DNA from: Nocardioides panzhihuensis
GTDB lineage: Bacteria > Actinomycetota > Actinomycetes > Propionibacteriales > Nocardioidaceae
DNA length: 64,000 nt
Assembly: GCF_013408335.1 (NCBI RefSeq)
Contig: NZ_JACBZR010000001.1
Span: 2,666,001 to 2,730,000 of the forward strand
Direction of reading: 5' to 3'
Position 1 is the first letter of the stretch, and every line of letters starts with the position of its first letter. Of the stretch, positions 62,941 through 64,000 are shown piece after piece. The translations under genes were made by a program, and so were the position numbers. The notes under the pieces are model-generated. The model searched no databases. It had not been told where the DNA came from and saw only the letters and a program-made list of their open reading frames with translations.

Positions 62941-64000
62941 CCGAGGCGCTGCCCGCTGACCTGCTGCGTGACCTCACGCCGCAGGTCGTCGCCATCGTCA
63001 CCCGCCGTTCCGGTGACTTCTACGCGGCCGAGGACGCGGTGCAGGAGGCGCTGGTCGAGGCGGTGCGCACGTGGCCGGAACGTGGGTTTCCGGACCAGCC
63101 CCGGGGCTGGCTGGTCACCACCGCGATGCACCGCCTCGTCGACGCCAAGCGCAGCGAGTCGCGTCGCCGCGACCGCGAGCACGCCGACCACATCGCCGAG
63201 CCCGAGGCCAACGAGACGTACGCGGATCCGACCGCTTCGGGCCTCGCTTCAGCGACCGACGACTCCCTCGACGTACTCCTCCTCTGCTGCCACCCCAGCC
63301 TCACCCCGGCCTCCGCGGTGGCGCTGACCCTGCGGGCGGTCGGCGGGCTCACCACCCGGGAGATCGCGCGCGCCTACCTCGTCCCGGAGAAGACGATGGC
63401 GCAGCGGATCTCCCGGGCTAAGGCGACGATCCGAGGGAGGTCGCTCGGGCTCGACGGCACCGCCGACCTCGCCGCGCGGATCCCGGCGATGATGAAGGTG
63501 CTCTACCTGCTCTTCAACGAGGGGTACGTCGCGACCGAGGGTGACCAGCTCCAACGCGTCGACCTGTGCGCCGAGGCGATCCGGTTGACCCGTCTCGCCC
63601 GCACCGCGCTCGCCCGGATGACGGGAACCGCCCATGGCGAGCTCGTCGGGCTGCTGGCGCTGATGCTGCTGCTCGATGCCCGTCGTCCTGCCCGGATCGA
63701 CGCGCACGGGGCGATCGTGCCGCTGGCCGACCAGGACCGGAGCCTGTGGCGGGACGAGACCACCCGCGAGGGAATCACGCTGATCGACTCCGCCATCGGC
63801 ACCGGGCGGCCGGGGACCTACCAGATCCAGGCCGCCATCGCCGCGCTCCACAATCGCGCGCCTTCGGCGGAGGAGACCGACTGGCTGCAGATCACCGCGC
63901 TCTACGGGTTGCTGGAGAAGGTCGCGCCCGGACCGATCGTGACGCTCAACAAGGCGGTCGCGGTCGGGTACGCCGACGGCCCGGGTCCCGCGCTCGCGCT
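62937..64000 (+). CDS. ECF42-type RNA polymerase sigma factor (partial at window end)
   Basis: The frame is open from a GTG at 62937 to the window end (354 codons). The N-terminal region 2 reads DFYAAEDAVQEALVEAVRTW then PRGWLVTTAMHRLVDAKRSE, region 4 reads TLRAVGGLTTREIARAYLV then PEKTMAQRISRAKATIRG, and a long C-terminal extension (DUF6596-like) begins after KVLYLLFNEGYVA. Such an extension and a preceding DGPF gene define the ECF42 group, which has no classical anti-sigma factor; the extension is thought to control activity. It is coupled to the DGPF gene by GTGA. Confidence 0.88.
   Translation, partial: MTEALPADLLRDLTPQVVAIVTRRSGDFYAAEDAVQEALVEAVRTWPERGFPDQPRGWLVTTAMHRLVDAKRSESRRRDREHADHIAEPEANETYADPTASGLASATDDSLDVLLLCCHPSLTPASAVALTLRAVGGLTTREIARAYLVPEKTMAQRISRAKATIRGRSLGLDGTADLAARIPAMMKVLYLLFNEGYVATEGDQLQRVDLCAEAIRLTRLARTALARMTGTAHGELVGLLALMLLLDARRPARIDAHGAIVPLADQDRSLWRDETTREGITLIDSAIGTGRPGTYQIQAAIAALHNRAPSAEETDWLQITALYGLLEKVAPGPIVTLNKAVAVGYADGPGPALA

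Overview
This is a high-GC actinobacterial chromosome segment, most likely from Nocardioides or a close relative (Nocardioidaceae). The assignment rests on lineage-restricted genes: a conservon (roadblock GTPase) operon, two Wbl/Whi-type regulators (a WhiB7-like protein and WhiA), RbpA, a mycothiol-dependent maleylpyruvate isomerase family protein, acVLRF1, paired clpP genes with a PopR/ClgR-type regulator, and the conserved actinobacterial orders sufR-B-D-C-S-U-T, ctaA/ctaB/tkt/tal and uvrC-rapZ-yvcK-whiA-gap-pgk-tpiA-secG. No prophage, transposon, CRISPR array, rRNA or tRNA gene is visible, and no gene-free stretch exceeds about 300 bases.

Layout. 1-98: start of a probable ABC exporter. 325-4320: complete conservon cvnA-B-C-D plus a cytochrome P450 that lacks the ExxR motif. 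4336-11646: ABC-F ATPase, zinc peptidase, a kinase-like protein, acVLRF1, YjbR, ASCH, a membrane-tethered GNAT and an MPI-family enzyme. 11708-13442: WhiB7-like gene with an upstream small ORF and attenuator-like hairpin, then a TetR/NTF2-like divergent pair sharing a palindromic promoter-operator. 13571-19851: the SUF Fe-S operon in seven overlapping genes, headed by its regulator sufR and ending in a His-rich sufT. 19938-25216: assorted single genes (Uma2, a lipoprotein, rtcB RNA ligase with a leader, PPOX and VOC proteins). 25463-29696: ABC-2 exporter, heme A synthase ctaA and, on the other strand, heme O synthase ctaB. 29868-35498: tkt-tal-pgi-pgl with coupled starts; zwf and opcA are absent from their usual place. 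35615-37230: secreted endonuclease I and rbpA. 37363-45789: secG, tpiA, pgk and gap, then whiA, yvcK, rapZ and uvrC, all on the minus strand with a strong terminator separating the two groups. 45886-51097: secreted GH92 alpha-mannosidase and a divergent LacI regulator with two matching operators. 51159-56804: TPR protein, Rieske lipoprotein, uvrA with a perfect SOS box, and an MBL-fold hydrolase. 56830-57990: two paralogous membrane-anchored Pro/Ser/Thr-rich proteins with TTG/GTG starts. 58203-59856: PopR-like regulator with a C-terminal LALAA tail, and a clpP pair with a PopR-box-like palindrome. 59956-64000: D-2-hydroxyacid dehydrogenase coupled to a signal-less solute-binding-fold protein, a GNAT protein, and a DGPF/YCII protein coupled to an ECF42-type sigma factor that runs off the window.

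The most rewarding signals are regulatory: the WhiB7-like leader, the clpP/PopR loop with two different palindromic boxes and a degron, the CYP157-like P450 of the conservon, and the LacI and TetR operators. Assignments rest on reading motifs and gene order; no database search was run.
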